This document shows, in pieces, positions 52,144 through 59,817 of a stretch of 64,000 bases of DNA. This stretch comes from Bin87 sp965220505 (GTDB lineage Bacteria; Chloroflexota; Dehalococcoidia; Lucifugimonadales; UBA3495): the NCBI GenBank assembly GCA_965220505.1, contig CBDCQE010000001.1, forward strand, positions 2,294,001-2,358,000. The letters run 5' to 3'. Within the stretch, counting starts at the first letter, position 1. Each line of letters starts with the position of its first letter. The position numbers and the translations under genes were made by a program. The notes beneath the pieces were generated by a model, which was not told the DNA's origin, searched no databases, and worked only from the letters and a program-made list of their open reading frames with translations.

Positions 52144-52569
52144 ATGTTGTTGGTCGCCGTCGTCGCGGTAGCAGTGATCGGCGTAGTCGCGCTGCTCAAC
52201 CGCCCGTTCTTCCATGTCGCGCCCATCGATCGTTTCGGCGTCGTAGCCGGAGTCCTACAGCCGCCGGTCGCTGCCGTAGGGGTCATAGCCGGCGCAGCGT
52301 TCGCCTACCGCAAGGTGCAACTCTTCCGCGACTTTGAGCCGCACCTGACCATAACCCAAACCTTGAGCCACCGCCCCATCGGAACCCGCTACGTACACAT
52401 CGACGTAACGGCAATCCTCCAAAACAATTCCAAGGTTAGAGTGGAAATCCGCGAAGCATTCTACAAGTTGTACCAAATCGCTCCAATTGACGACGATGAG
52501 ATTGAACTTTTGGGATTTATCCCGTTGATTATACAAAACGGCCGGCACGGTGCCGACAACCGTGAATGA
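52144..52569 (+). CDS. small membrane protein of unknown function
   Basis: A 141-residue protein with two likely membrane segments (MLLVAVVAVAVIGVVALL and VVAGVLQPPVAAVGVIAGAAF) and a soluble tail with FEPHLTITQTLSHRPIG and HIDVTAILQNNSKVRVEIR. The tail resembles a beta-sandwich. I chose ATG 52144; a TTG 17 codons upstream is possible. The C-terminus ends abruptly at NGRHGADNRE, so it could be truncated. No family is recognised. Confidence 0.5.
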   Translation: MLLVAVVAVAVIGVVALLNRPFFHVAPIDRFGVVAGVLQPPVAAVGVIAGAAFAYRKVQLFRDFEPHLTITQTLSHRPIGTRYVHIDVTAILQNNSKVRVEIREAFYKLYQIAPIDDDEIELLGFIPLIIQNGRHGADNRE

Positions 52570-52581
52570 TCCCGCACCCGT

Positions 52582-53862
52582 TCATGGAATCGTATGATAT
52601 GTCCAACAGGGCGAGCACGGCCAACGGAACTGGCCTCCATAGGTCAGATCGTAATTCGCATCACTGGTGGTGTGAACAGTGAATGCGTAGCGAGAGCCCT
52701 GCACCAAACGTCGAATGGTATGTTGCACTCGTCCGTTTTCCACCGCAAAGTTTCGGGCGTTCACATCAGAAAACAAGAAAGCCGCTCGCCATTCGCCGGT
52801 TGTGCTGGCTTTAGCAATCGGGTAATCGGTCGTCAGATTGATGTGGCCGATGCGGTAGTACGTGGCTTCCGGCACGGCATCCCAAGACACGATAACTTCA
52901 CCCGCATTATCTCCGTTGCGTACATCGATGTTAGCAGTCGGAGGAGCGGGAATTTTTGCTGATGCTGACGCGGCGAATGGATTTTCCATATTTCCCCAGC
53001 AAACTACCACACCATCTTGTTGCCTGATCCCGCAGCCAAAGTGAGCGCCTACTCCAATTGATTGAAACGTTCCCTGCGGTGGCAGAGTGGCGTCCAAATG
53101 GTCATTGCCCCAGCAGACGATGGAGCCATCCGCGCTGATGGCGCAACTGTGATCCCACTGCGTAGCAACGAACGAGAACGAGCCGGTCGGCGCATCAAGT
53201 CGGCCATGCCAAGAAACACCCCAACAACTGATTTCGCCGTTGATTTTCAGGCCGCAGGTCTGATCAACACCTGCACTTATTTGATCAAATTGGCCTGGCG
53301 GCGGATTTGCTTGACCATGATTATTTATCGCTTGTCCATGAATATGTATCCCCCAGCATTGGACCGTGCGGTCGACTCTAATACCGCATCCGTGACGGTG
53401 ACCTATTGAAATGTCAGAAAATTCTGATGTGCTATGTACAGTATATTCAGTTGTTCTGTCCCAGCATTCAACACTGCCATCGGTTTTTAATCCGCATATA
53501 AAGTCATTGCCAAGGCCAATGCTCGCATACGTTTCGCTGGTTTGAAATGTATGTACGTCACGTCCCCAGCAAATTGTTTCGTTTTCAGTTGTGATGCCGC
53601 AACTGTTATGCCGGCTTGTGGTTATGAATCGAAAAGCCCCTTGAGGCGAATTCGCTTGTCCAGAATCGTTTCTTCCCCAACAACGAACCGTGTGATCAAT
53701 CAAAATTCCGCAGACGTGGTCCGGCCCGACCGCGATGTCAATGAAGCGGGCATGATCAGATTGACTGGTTTTTGCATGGGACGCAGTGACGTCGTGGTTA
53801 GATACGGTAATAGATGCAACGAGAAGGATAAGCGAGATGATGGCGAGCCGCAGTGATACCAT
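52582..53862 (-). CDS. secreted RCC1-like repeat protein with fibronectin-III-like end
   Basis: A 426-residue exported protein. The N-terminus is a signal peptide (LAIISLILLVASITV). Residues about 40-310 hold six to seven RCC1/BLIP-II-like repeats, each with C-G-I/L...(V/I)-x-C-W-G, for example HVCGILIDHTVRCWGRNDSG and QTCGLKINGEISCWG. The paired Cys may form disulfides. The C-terminal 110 residues (PTANIDVRNGDNAGEVIVSW) resemble a fibronectin type III domain. Codon use is more AT-rich than the region. The start has GGAGG 7 bases upstream. A surface or secreted binding role is likely. Confidence 0.8.
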   Translation of the reverse strand: MVSLRLAIISLILLVASITVSNHDVTASHAKTSQSDHARFIDIAVGPDHVCGILIDHTVRCWGRNDSGQANSPQGAFRFITTSRHNSCGITTENETICWGRDVHTFQTSETYASIGLGNDFICGLKTDGSVECWDRTTEYTVHSTSEFSDISIGHRHGCGIRVDRTVQCWGIHIHGQAINNHGQANPPPGQFDQISAGVDQTCGLKINGEISCWGVSWHGRLDAPTGSFSFVATQWDHSCAISADGSIVCWGNDHLDATLPPQGTFQSIGVGAHFGCGIRQQDGVVVCWGNMENPFAASASAKIPAPPTANIDVRNGDNAGEVIVSWDAVPEATYYRIGHINLTTDYPIAKASTTGEWRAAFLFSDVNARNFAVENGRVQHTIRRLVQGSRYAFTVHTTSDANYDLTYGGQFRWPCSPCWTYHTIP

Positions 53863-53900
53863 GCTGGAACCTCCGTCGCAGTCCCTGGATTGGGCATTCT

Positions 53901-54041
53901 GCTAGGGCTGCCGAGATCCATTGCATAGATCGCGACGGAGGCGCGAAGCCTCATCAGGGCGAATCTATGCATATGTTGGCGCGAACACGCCAACTGGCCC
54001 ATTTTACGGTCGGGCAGACCGATTGGCTTGACAGCCCTAGC
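53901..54041 (-). ncRNA. candidate structured leader/ncRNA with nested helices
   Basis: A 10-base perfect closing stem (53901-53910 with 54032-54041) encloses three more helices: 53922-53930 with 53963-53971 (9 bases, extended past a bulge, capped by AGGC/GCCT at 53939-53942 and 53948-53951), 53975-53981 with 53988-53994 (7 bases), and 54007-54011 with 54017-54021 (5 bases). This looks like a multi-way junction. It ends 38 bases before the RCC1-like start on the minus strand, a common leader position. The strand is inferred; DNA cruciform or mobile-element ends are alternatives. Confidence 0.4.
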
Positions 54042-54569
54042 GCGATAAACGTTATCAGAGGATCAGAAGCGCGTCAATCTTGTAATCAGTTTGCACTATT
54101 TTGATTGCCGTCGATCTACGACATAGTAATAGAGCAATGAAACACCGATAAGTTGCTAGGTCGTACAGGAAGCTGTTCAAGAAACGTAAACGCAAAAGCC
54201 AGTTGACCAAAGCAGTGTCCGAAGATGTGGCACGGAGAGCCCGCCCCTTCGATGGCATGGAAGTTCGCCAGGGAGGGCCGAAGCCTTGGCCTCCCGGCAA
54301 ACCACCCGGCGGCAAGCTCCCGCCCGAAGCCAGGCCCTCCGCCCAAAATCGGCCCACCCAAACCTGACGCCTCGCAAACCTCTCCGCTATACCGGTCAGT
54401 GCGTTCCGCCGTGCTGCCCTTTTTCATGTGTTGCGCTGACCCGCAGCGCCAATGCGTGAACAAGCCGCAAAAACGATACAATTGTCCCAACAGAGACGTC
54501 ATACGGACTCACGCCGATCACCCGCCAACGGAATTGGCCTGACCACAACCCTTCCCAGGAGGTGCCGCC
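54042..54569. other. intergenic region without recognised gene
   Basis: About 530 bases lie between the structured element and the acyl-CoA ligase. A short Lys/Arg-rich reading frame (RSYRKLFKKRKRKSQLTKAV) occurs near 54160 but is interrupted just upstream and matches nothing I know. CCCAGGAGGTGCCGCC at the end is the ribosome-binding site of the ligase. Confidence 0.4.
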
Positions 54570-56261
54570 GTGGCTACCAGCATCAATACCCGCCTCCCCA
54601 TCGGCGACATTCTTGACCAGCAGACCGACCGCTATCCCGACCGCGAAGCCCTGGTCCACACCGCCACCGGCGACCGGTTCACCTATCGCCAGTTCCACGC
54701 CGAGGTCGAGCACGTTGCCCGCGGTTTCATGTCCATCGGCATCGAGAAGGGCCAGCACGTCGGCATCTGGGCCACCAACTACACCGAGTGGGTGCTCACT
54801 CAGTTCGCCACCGCCAAGATCGGCGCCGTGCTGGTCAACGTGAATCCCGCCTACCGCACCCACGAGTTGGCCTACCTGCTGGAACAGTCCCAGCTCACCG
54901 CCCTGGTCCTCATCGGCCGCTTCCGCACCTCCGACTACGTGGCCATGGTCAACGAACTGGTCCCCGAGTTGTTCGAAACGACCCCGGGCCAACTGAACTC
55001 CGCCACCTTCCCGTACCTGCGCCACCTCGTCTTCATCCCGCCCCACGACGAACCCGACGCACCCACACCTTCCGGCATGTGGCGCTGGGATGACCTGACG
55101 GCCCGAGCGGGCGAAGTAAGCGAGTCTGAACTGCACGCCCGCCAGGCTCAATGCGCCCCCGACGACCCCATCAACATCCAGTACACCTCCGGCACCACCG
55201 GCAACCCCAAGGGCGCGACCCTCACCCACCACAACATCCTCTCCAACGCCCTCCACGTCGGCGACTGCATGGAGATGGACGAGCGCGACCGCCTCTGTAT
55301 CCCCGTGCCCTTCTACCACTGCTTCGGCTGCGTCATGGGCACTCTGAACTGCGTCGTCCACGGTTCCACCATGGTCATCCCCGCCGAGCACTTCGACCCC
55401 CTCCAGACCCTGCGGGCGATCTCCGACGAGCGCTGCACCGCCGTCCACGGCGTCCCCACTATGTTCATCGCCCAGCTCAGTCACCCCGATTTCGCCCGGT
55501 TCGACCTCGGCTCCCTGCGCACCGGCATCATGGCCGGCTCCCCCTGCCCCATCGAGGTCATGCGCGAGGTCATCGACCGCATGGGCGCCCAGCGCATCAC
55601 CATCGCCTACGGCCTCACCGAAGCATCGCCGGTAATCACCCAGACCCTCGCCGACGACAGCATCGAGCGCCGCGTCTCCACCGTGGGCAAGGTCCTGCCC
55701 AACGTGGAGGTGCGCCTCGTTGACCCTGAGACGGACCAGATCGTTGGTGCTGGCCAGCAGGGCGAGCTCCAGACCCGCAGCAGCATGGTGATGCTGGGCT
55801 ACTACAACATGCCCGACGCCACCGCCGACGCCATCGACTCCGCCGGCTGGCTCCACACCGGCGACCTCGCCACCGTGGACGAGGACGGCTACTACAAGAT
55901 CACCGGCCGCCTCAAGGACATGATCATCCGCGGCGGCGAGAACATCTACCCCCGGGAGATCGAGGAGTTCCTCTACACCCACCCGCAGATCGACGACGTG
56001 CAGGTTATCGGCGTCCCCGACCAGCGCTTCGGCGAGGAGGTCATGGCCTGGGTCCGCCTCAAGCCCGACGCCGATGCCACCGAGGAATCAATCCGCGACT
56101 TCTGCCGCGGCAAAATCGCCCACTACAAGGTCCCCCGCTACGTCAAGCTCACCGACGAGTTCCCCATGACCGTCACCGGCAAAGTCCAGAAGTTCCTCAT
56201 GCGCGAACAGTCCGTCGAGGAACTCGGCCTGCAAACCGCGGCCGGCGTCCAAACCGCGTAA
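54570..56261 (+). CDS. AMP-forming acyl-CoA synthetase (FadD-like)
   Basis: The 563-residue enzyme activates a fatty or other carboxylic acid by adenylation and thioesterification. ANL motifs are present: IQYTSGTTGNPKGATLTH (A3, phosphate loop), AYGLTEASPV (A5), HTGDLATVDEDGYYKITGRLKDMIIRGGENIYPREIEE (A7-A8), and VTGKVQKFLMRE with the catalytic Lys (A10). The start is GTG 54570 after AGGAGGTGCCGCC. The C-terminal tail SVEELGLQTAAGVQTA recurs in a decayed copy at 56995. Confidence 0.93.
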   Translation: MATSINTRLPIGDILDQQTDRYPDREALVHTATGDRFTYRQFHAEVEHVARGFMSIGIEKGQHVGIWATNYTEWVLTQFATAKIGAVLVNVNPAYRTHELAYLLEQSQLTALVLIGRFRTSDYVAMVNELVPELFETTPGQLNSATFPYLRHLVFIPPHDEPDAPTPSGMWRWDDLTARAGEVSESELHARQAQCAPDDPINIQYTSGTTGNPKGATLTHHNILSNALHVGDCMEMDERDRLCIPVPFYHCFGCVMGTLNCVVHGSTMVIPAEHFDPLQTLRAISDERCTAVHGVPTMFIAQLSHPDFARFDLGSLRTGIMAGSPCPIEVMREVIDRMGAQRITIAYGLTEASPVITQTLADDSIERRVSTVGKVLPNVEVRLVDPETDQIVGAGQQGELQTRSSMVMLGYYNMPDATADAIDSAGWLHTGDLATVDEDGYYKITGRLKDMIIRGGENIYPREIEEFLYTHPQIDDVQVIGVPDQRFGEEVMAWVRLKPDADATEESIRDFCRGKIAHYKVPRYVKLTDEFPMTVTGKVQKFLMREQSVEELGLQTAAGVQTA

Positions 56262-56286
56262 ACTCGCCTCCTGATTCGTATCCCGT

Positions 56287-56313
56287 GTCATTGCGAGCGC
56301 AGCGCGGTAATCC
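56287..56313 (+). repeat. dispersed intergenic repeat fragment
   Basis: GTCATTGCGAGCGCAGCG and its continuation CGGTAATCCC match the core of a widespread bacterial intergenic repeat. It lies between the acyl-CoA ligase and the DUF433/DUF5615 pair. Confidence 0.45.
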
Positions 56314-56357
56314 CACCCGCGCGGTGACGTGTCCAAATTGCGGTTCGAAGGAAAATC

Positions 56358-56609
56358 ATGCCAACCAACCAAGAATTGCTCGCGAGGATCACCGCCAGGC
56401 CGGATGTGTTTGGTGGAAAGCCGATTATTCGAGATATGCGGATATCGGTGGAACTGGTATTGAGCCTGCTCACCCAGGGTGTCTCTTCCGAAGGTATTTT
56501 GGACGATTACCCCGACCTTGAGTTGGACGATATCCGCGCCTGCACCGCCTACGCCCACGCCGTAATTTCAGGAGATACGCTCGCTGCGGTTTCCGTTGTT
56601 GAAGGTTGA
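56358..56609 (+). CDS. DUF433-family antitoxin-like protein
   Basis: An 83-residue DUF433 protein with an HTH-like fold. The family blocks are RITARPDVFGGKPIIRDMRISVELVL, LLTQGVSSEGILDDYPDLELDDIRACTAYA. DUF433 proteins are usually encoded before a PIN-like DUF5615 toxin, as here (3-base gap). It is predicted to repress the pair and neutralise the partner. Confidence 0.9.
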   Translation: MPTNQELLARITARPDVFGGKPIIRDMRISVELVLSLLTQGVSSEGILDDYPDLELDDIRACTAYAHAVISGDTLAAVSVVEG

Positions 56610-56612
56610 GGC

Positions 56613-56969
56613 ATGAGGTTCCTGGTGGACCGCTGCGCCGGACGACGCCTCGCCGAATGGCTCCGCGCACAGGGGCACGACGTCCTGGAATCGCAATCTC
56701 TCGGCCCCGATCCTGGTGACCGGGCCTTGCTGGAAATTGCGGTATCGCAAGGGCGCATCCTGATAACGATAGATACCGACTTCGGCGAATTGATCTACCG
56801 CCACGATTTTCCTCACGCTGGGCTGGTCAGACTGCCGGATGTACCGGCGGAACAACGGATCGCCCTGCTGGCCGCGGTGATAGACCGGCATAGTTCAGCA
56901 TTGGAAAACCGAGCTATCGTAACGATTAGAGGCGAGAGAATGCGGATTTCCCTGCCGACCGACTCCTGA
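56613..56969 (+). CDS. DUF5615 PIN-like toxin
   Basis: The 118-residue protein has the DUF5615/Mut7-C PIN-like fold. MRFLVDRCAGRRLAEWLRAQGHDV gives the first acidic residue (D6), and ILITIDTDFGEL gives the second cluster. In most relatives the first motif is F-L-x-D-E-N/D; here it is F-L-V-D-R-C. It is a predicted ribonuclease toxin partnered with the DUF433 protein. A relic of the acyl-CoA ligase tail follows. Confidence 0.85.
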   Translation: MRFLVDRCAGRRLAEWLRAQGHDVLESQSLGPDPGDRALLEIAVSQGRILITIDTDFGELIYRHDFPHAGLVRLPDVPAEQRIALLAAVIDRHSSALENRAIVTIRGERMRISLPTDS

Positions 56970-56994
56970 GCAAAACGACCACCTGGGCGCACAA

Positions 56995-57042
56995 TCCATG
57001 GCAGAACTGGGCTTGCACACGGCCGCCAGCGCGCAAACCGCG
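56995..57042 (+). pseudogene. relic of acyl-CoA synthetase 3' end
   Basis: This stretch encodes SMAELGLHTAASAQTA, 11 of 16 residues identical to the last 16 of the acyl-CoA ligase (SVEELGLQTAAGVQTA). Including the following codon, 38 of 51 bases match. It lies after the DUF433/DUF5615 pair. A decayed second copy of the ligase end is the simplest explanation. Confidence 0.6.
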
Positions 57043-57090
57043 TATCCCTACCGTCCATGCTTCGGGATCTGTTCAGAATTGCTGGATATT

Positions 57091-57690
57091 TCAACTACTG
57101 TACCGTTGTGATTGTGTGCGCAGGGCGGCAATCAACGCCTCCGCCTCGCGCGGTCCCCGCAACTCGATCACCCGCAAGTGGGGGTAATCCCCGCCGTCCA
57201 GGATCCGCCGGTACTCCCGCCGCACCCGCCGGTAGCTGGCGATCACCCACAGGATGATCGAATCCCGGCTGAGGAACGACTGCCGAAAGCCTTCCCGGTT
57301 TCCCGAGAACAGCTCTTCTCGGGTGATCACCCGCCTGGTGGTCCGGGACAGGGCGCGCCACAGCACCACTCGGAAGGGATAGTTGAGCCAGACGACGGCG
57401 GTGGCTCGTCCCCAGACAATGTCCCGCACGGCGCTGTAGTTGCCATCCATCACCCACCGTTCCGCCGCCGCGGCCTCAACGGCCATCCGCCGCACCTCGT
57501 CCACCGACCGTTCCCGCCACCCGGACATCCAGTGGATCCCATCCAACTCAACGTGCGGCGCTCCCAACACTCCGGCCAGCTGCCGCGCCAGCGTCGTCTT
57601 CCCGGAGCAGCTAGTCCCCACCACCACCACCCGCTCCATCGCCCGTCCAGAATCCTGGACTGCTGTGACTATTTCAGAGTATTGCCGCAT
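57091..57690 (-). CDS. P-loop nucleoside/adenylate-kinase-like protein
   Basis: A 199-residue P-loop NTPase of the topology-modulation (FlaR-like)/adenylate-kinase-like group. Walker A is VVVVGTSCSGKTTLA, and VELDGIHWMSGW, RWVMDGNYSAVRDIVWGRATAVVWLNYPF and ITREELFSGNRE are the usual following blocks. It probably phosphorylates a small nucleoside or acts as a regulator; the substrate is not known. The first ATG at 57690 has AGAGG 4 bases upstream. An ATG at 57639 directly before VVVVGTSCSG is also possible. Confidence 0.82.
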   Translation of the reverse strand: MRQYSEIVTAVQDSGRAMERVVVVGTSCSGKTTLARQLAGVLGAPHVELDGIHWMSGWRERSVDEVRRMAVEAAAAERWVMDGNYSAVRDIVWGRATAVVWLNYPFRVVLWRALSRTTRRVITREELFSGNREGFRQSFLSRDSIILWVIASYRRVRREYRRILDGGDYPHLRVIELRGPREAEALIAALRTQSQRYSS

Positions 57691-57887
57691 TGAACCTCTG
57701 CCGTCTTCAGTTCCTGATCCCGCAGCAACGGCAGCCTCATCCGATGATACCCGGACACTCCGAACGGTTACACGGCCGCCTCCACCCTAGCCGTATCCCG
57801 CCCCGTAATCTACAATAGTCCAACTATCCGTACCCGGCGCGCCGCAACCGCGACCATCTGCGCCGTCACTATCAGGAGGGACCTGTT

Positions 57888-58988
57888 TTGAAGGTAAAAG
57901 CTGCCGTTTTGTGGGAAGTTGGTCAGCCTCTCGATATCTGCGAGGTCGACCTTGACGAGCCGAAGGCCGGCGAGGTCCTGGTGAAGGTCGGCTCCGCCGG
58001 CATCTGCCGCAGCGACCGCCACTTCATGCACGGCGACGCCCCCATCGCCATCCCCGTCGTCCTCGGACACGAGGGCGCCGGCACCGTCGTCCAGACCGGA
58101 CCCGGCGTGACCCTGGCCAACGAGGGCGACCAGGTCATCCTGTCCTTCGTCCCCGCCTGCGGACGATGCCGCTCCTGCCTCGAGGGCCACAGCAACCTCT
58201 GCGACCTGCACGCGGCCACCGGAGCCAACCTCCTCGACGGCACCACCCGCCTCCATGCCGACGGCAAGGACATCCACCACATGGGCAAGGTGGCCTGTTT
58301 CGCCGAGTACGCCGTGCTTCCCGAAACCGGCGTCGTGCCCGTGTCCAGCCCCGTGCCCATGGACAAGGCCGCCATGATCGGCTGCTCCGTGACCACCGGC
58401 GTCGGTGCGGCCCTCTACAGCGCCGAGATCAAGGCTGGCAGCACGGTCGCCGTCATCGGATGCGGCGGCGTCGGCCTCAACGTCATCATGGGCGCGGCGC
58501 TGGCCAATGCCGGCCAGATCATCGCCGTTGACATCCGCGAGGCCCAGCTGGAGTTCGCCATGCGCTTCGGCGCGACCCACACCGTCAACGCCGCCGACCA
58601 GGACCCGGTCCGACAGGTCAAGGACCTCACCGGCGGACGCGGCGCCGACTACACCTTCGAGGTCTTCGGCAGCGGCGACACCACCAAGGCCGCCTACGAC
58701 ATGGCCGCCAAGCGTGGCGTCGTCACCGTCGTCGGCATTGCCCCCTGGGGCCAGGAGGCCGGCATCAACGCCGTCGACCTCGTACGCAACGAGAAGACCC
58801 TGCGCGGCTCCTACTACGGCTCCGCCCGCTCCCGCACCGACATGCCCGTCATGGTTGACCTCTACCAGTCCGGCAAGCTCAACCTCGACGACCTGGTCGT
58901 CCGCCACTACACCCTCGACCAGATCAACGAGGCCTACGATGACCTCGACCGCGGCGAAATCGGCCGCGGCGCCATCATGTTCGACTGA
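57888..58988 (+). CDS. zinc-dependent alcohol dehydrogenase (class III-like)
   Basis: The 366-residue medium-chain dehydrogenase binds two zinc ions. Catalytic zinc ligands are in GICRSDRHFMHGD and LGHEGAGTV. The structural zinc site is CGRCRSCLEGHSNLC. The NAD site is VAVIGCGGVGLNVIMGAALA, with Asp in VDIREAQLEFA. It resembles mycothiol/Rxyl-type alcohol dehydrogenases that oxidise alcohols or S-hydroxymethyl adducts. A TTG at 57888 after AGGAGGGACCTGTT is the start. A terminator follows. Confidence 0.92.
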   Translation: MKVKAAVLWEVGQPLDICEVDLDEPKAGEVLVKVGSAGICRSDRHFMHGDAPIAIPVVLGHEGAGTVVQTGPGVTLANEGDQVILSFVPACGRCRSCLEGHSNLCDLHAATGANLLDGTTRLHADGKDIHHMGKVACFAEYAVLPETGVVPVSSPVPMDKAAMIGCSVTTGVGAALYSAEIKAGSTVAVIGCGGVGLNVIMGAALANAGQIIAVDIREAQLEFAMRFGATHTVNAADQDPVRQVKDLTGGRGADYTFEVFGSGDTTKAAYDMAAKRGVVTVVGIAPWGQEAGINAVDLVRNEKTLRGSYYGSARSRTDMPVMVDLYQSGKLNLDDLVVRHYTLDQINEAYDDLDRGEIGRGAIMFD

Positions 58989-59000
58989 CGCGTTTCCGTG

Positions 59001-59025
59001 GGGGCGAATTATCATTCGCCCCTTC
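59001..59025 (+). terminator. hairpin terminator after alcohol dehydrogenase
   Basis: GGGGCGAAT (59001-59009) pairs with ATTCGCCCC (59014-59022) across a 4-base loop, then TTC. It lies 12 bases past the stop codon. Confidence 0.65.
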
Positions 59026-59050
59026 AAGGCCATCACACCCGATTCTTCTC

Positions 59051-59425
59051 ATGGCTACGGAAGCAACCCCACTCACGGCATCGGACCACGTCCGCATGGC
59101 TTGGGACTTGCTGGCGGAGTCTGACCGCAAGTTCGCCGCTCGAAAGCGCTTGCAAGCCTCCGCCACACTCTGGGATGCAACAGTCCAAGCGGTGATGGCG
59201 GTGGCCGCTCACCGGAACTGGCCCTGTGATGGCAGCAGGCTGTCATTGAGAAACACCATTGAACGGTTGGCGGAGCATGAAGGCGACCGCCTGATTTCCT
59301 TGAAGTACATCTATGCCGAAAACTTTCGCGACAACGCGGAGTTGGACTTCATGGAGTTCCGCGAGTTGGCCTACGACGGGGCCAAAGCCCGCGATCTTAT
59401 CCGCTGCCTTTTAGCGATTTTATGA
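59051..59425 (+). CDS. PaREP1/HEPN-like helical protein
   Basis: The 124-residue protein has the PaREP1 type pattern: RLQASATLWDATVQAVMAVAAHRNW, then LRNTIERLAEHEGD and KYIYAENFRDNAELDFMEF. The set of two helical hairpins with a middle H-R-x-W is typical of these archaeal/bacterial HEPN-like proteins. It resembles in plan the genes at 8.6, 9.0 and 26.6 kb. Function unknown, possibly an accessory of nucleotidyltransferase or toxin systems, but no such partner lies here. Confidence 0.65.
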   Translation: MATEATPLTASDHVRMAWDLLAESDRKFAARKRLQASATLWDATVQAVMAVAAHRNWPCDGSRLSLRNTIERLAEHEGDRLISLKYIYAENFRDNAELDFMEFRELAYDGAKARDLIRCLLAIL

Positions 59426-59497
59426 TGACATATGCCAGGCAGATGAGAAAATTCGTTCAAGCGCCTTTACCTTACGCCAAAAAGAGGATACGGAACA

Positions 59498-59803
59498 ATG
59501 GAAGTTACGCTCGCCCCCTGGCAACTGGTCGGTATCGTGATTGCCGCGGTGCTAGGCATCACTACCATAATCAGCGTGCTGATGGCAGCGGGAATCCGAA
59601 TCGGCAAATTCGTTACCCGCGATGACCTGGATAGGACCAGCAACCGGCTGGAAAAGAAAATTGACGACAACAACGAAAAGGTATTGCTGGCGATACAAAA
59701 CCTCGGCACGCGCCTTGAGAATGCCATATTAGAGCACACGCACGACGCTGACGGCGTAGCCGTGTTCAGAAGGCATCCGCAAATGGACGTTGTTGCCGAC
59801 TAA
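59498..59803 (+). CDS. small single-span membrane protein with coil and HTHDADG motif
   Basis: The 101-residue protein has one membrane segment (LVGIVIAAVLGITTIISVL), a coil (DDLDRTSNRLEKKIDDNNEKV) and then EHTHDADGVAVFR. The H-x-H-D-x-D-G ending matches NHRHDVDG in the genes at 4056 and 4314, so a three-member family exists in this window. No function is known. Confidence 0.6.
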   Translation: MEVTLAPWQLVGIVIAAVLGITTIISVLMAAGIRIGKFVTRDDLDRTSNRLEKKIDDNNEKVLLAIQNLGTRLENAILEHTHDADGVAVFRRHPQMDVVAD

Positions 59804-59817
59804 TTCAGGAGTTTCCC

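Noticed and set aside
53901..54041. Hammerhead ribozyme (CUGAUGAG occurs in the minus strand)
   Set aside because: The matching GAAA after stem II and the cleavage triplet are not in the right places.
54160..54366. Short Lys/Arg-rich reading frame before the ligase
   Set aside because: It is interrupted by a stop near its start, matches no family, and has no ribosome-binding site.
54396..55982. 528-codon minus-strand frame across the acyl-CoA ligase
   Set aside because: Gly/Val/Asp-rich shadow; the plus strand has the A3-A10 motifs.
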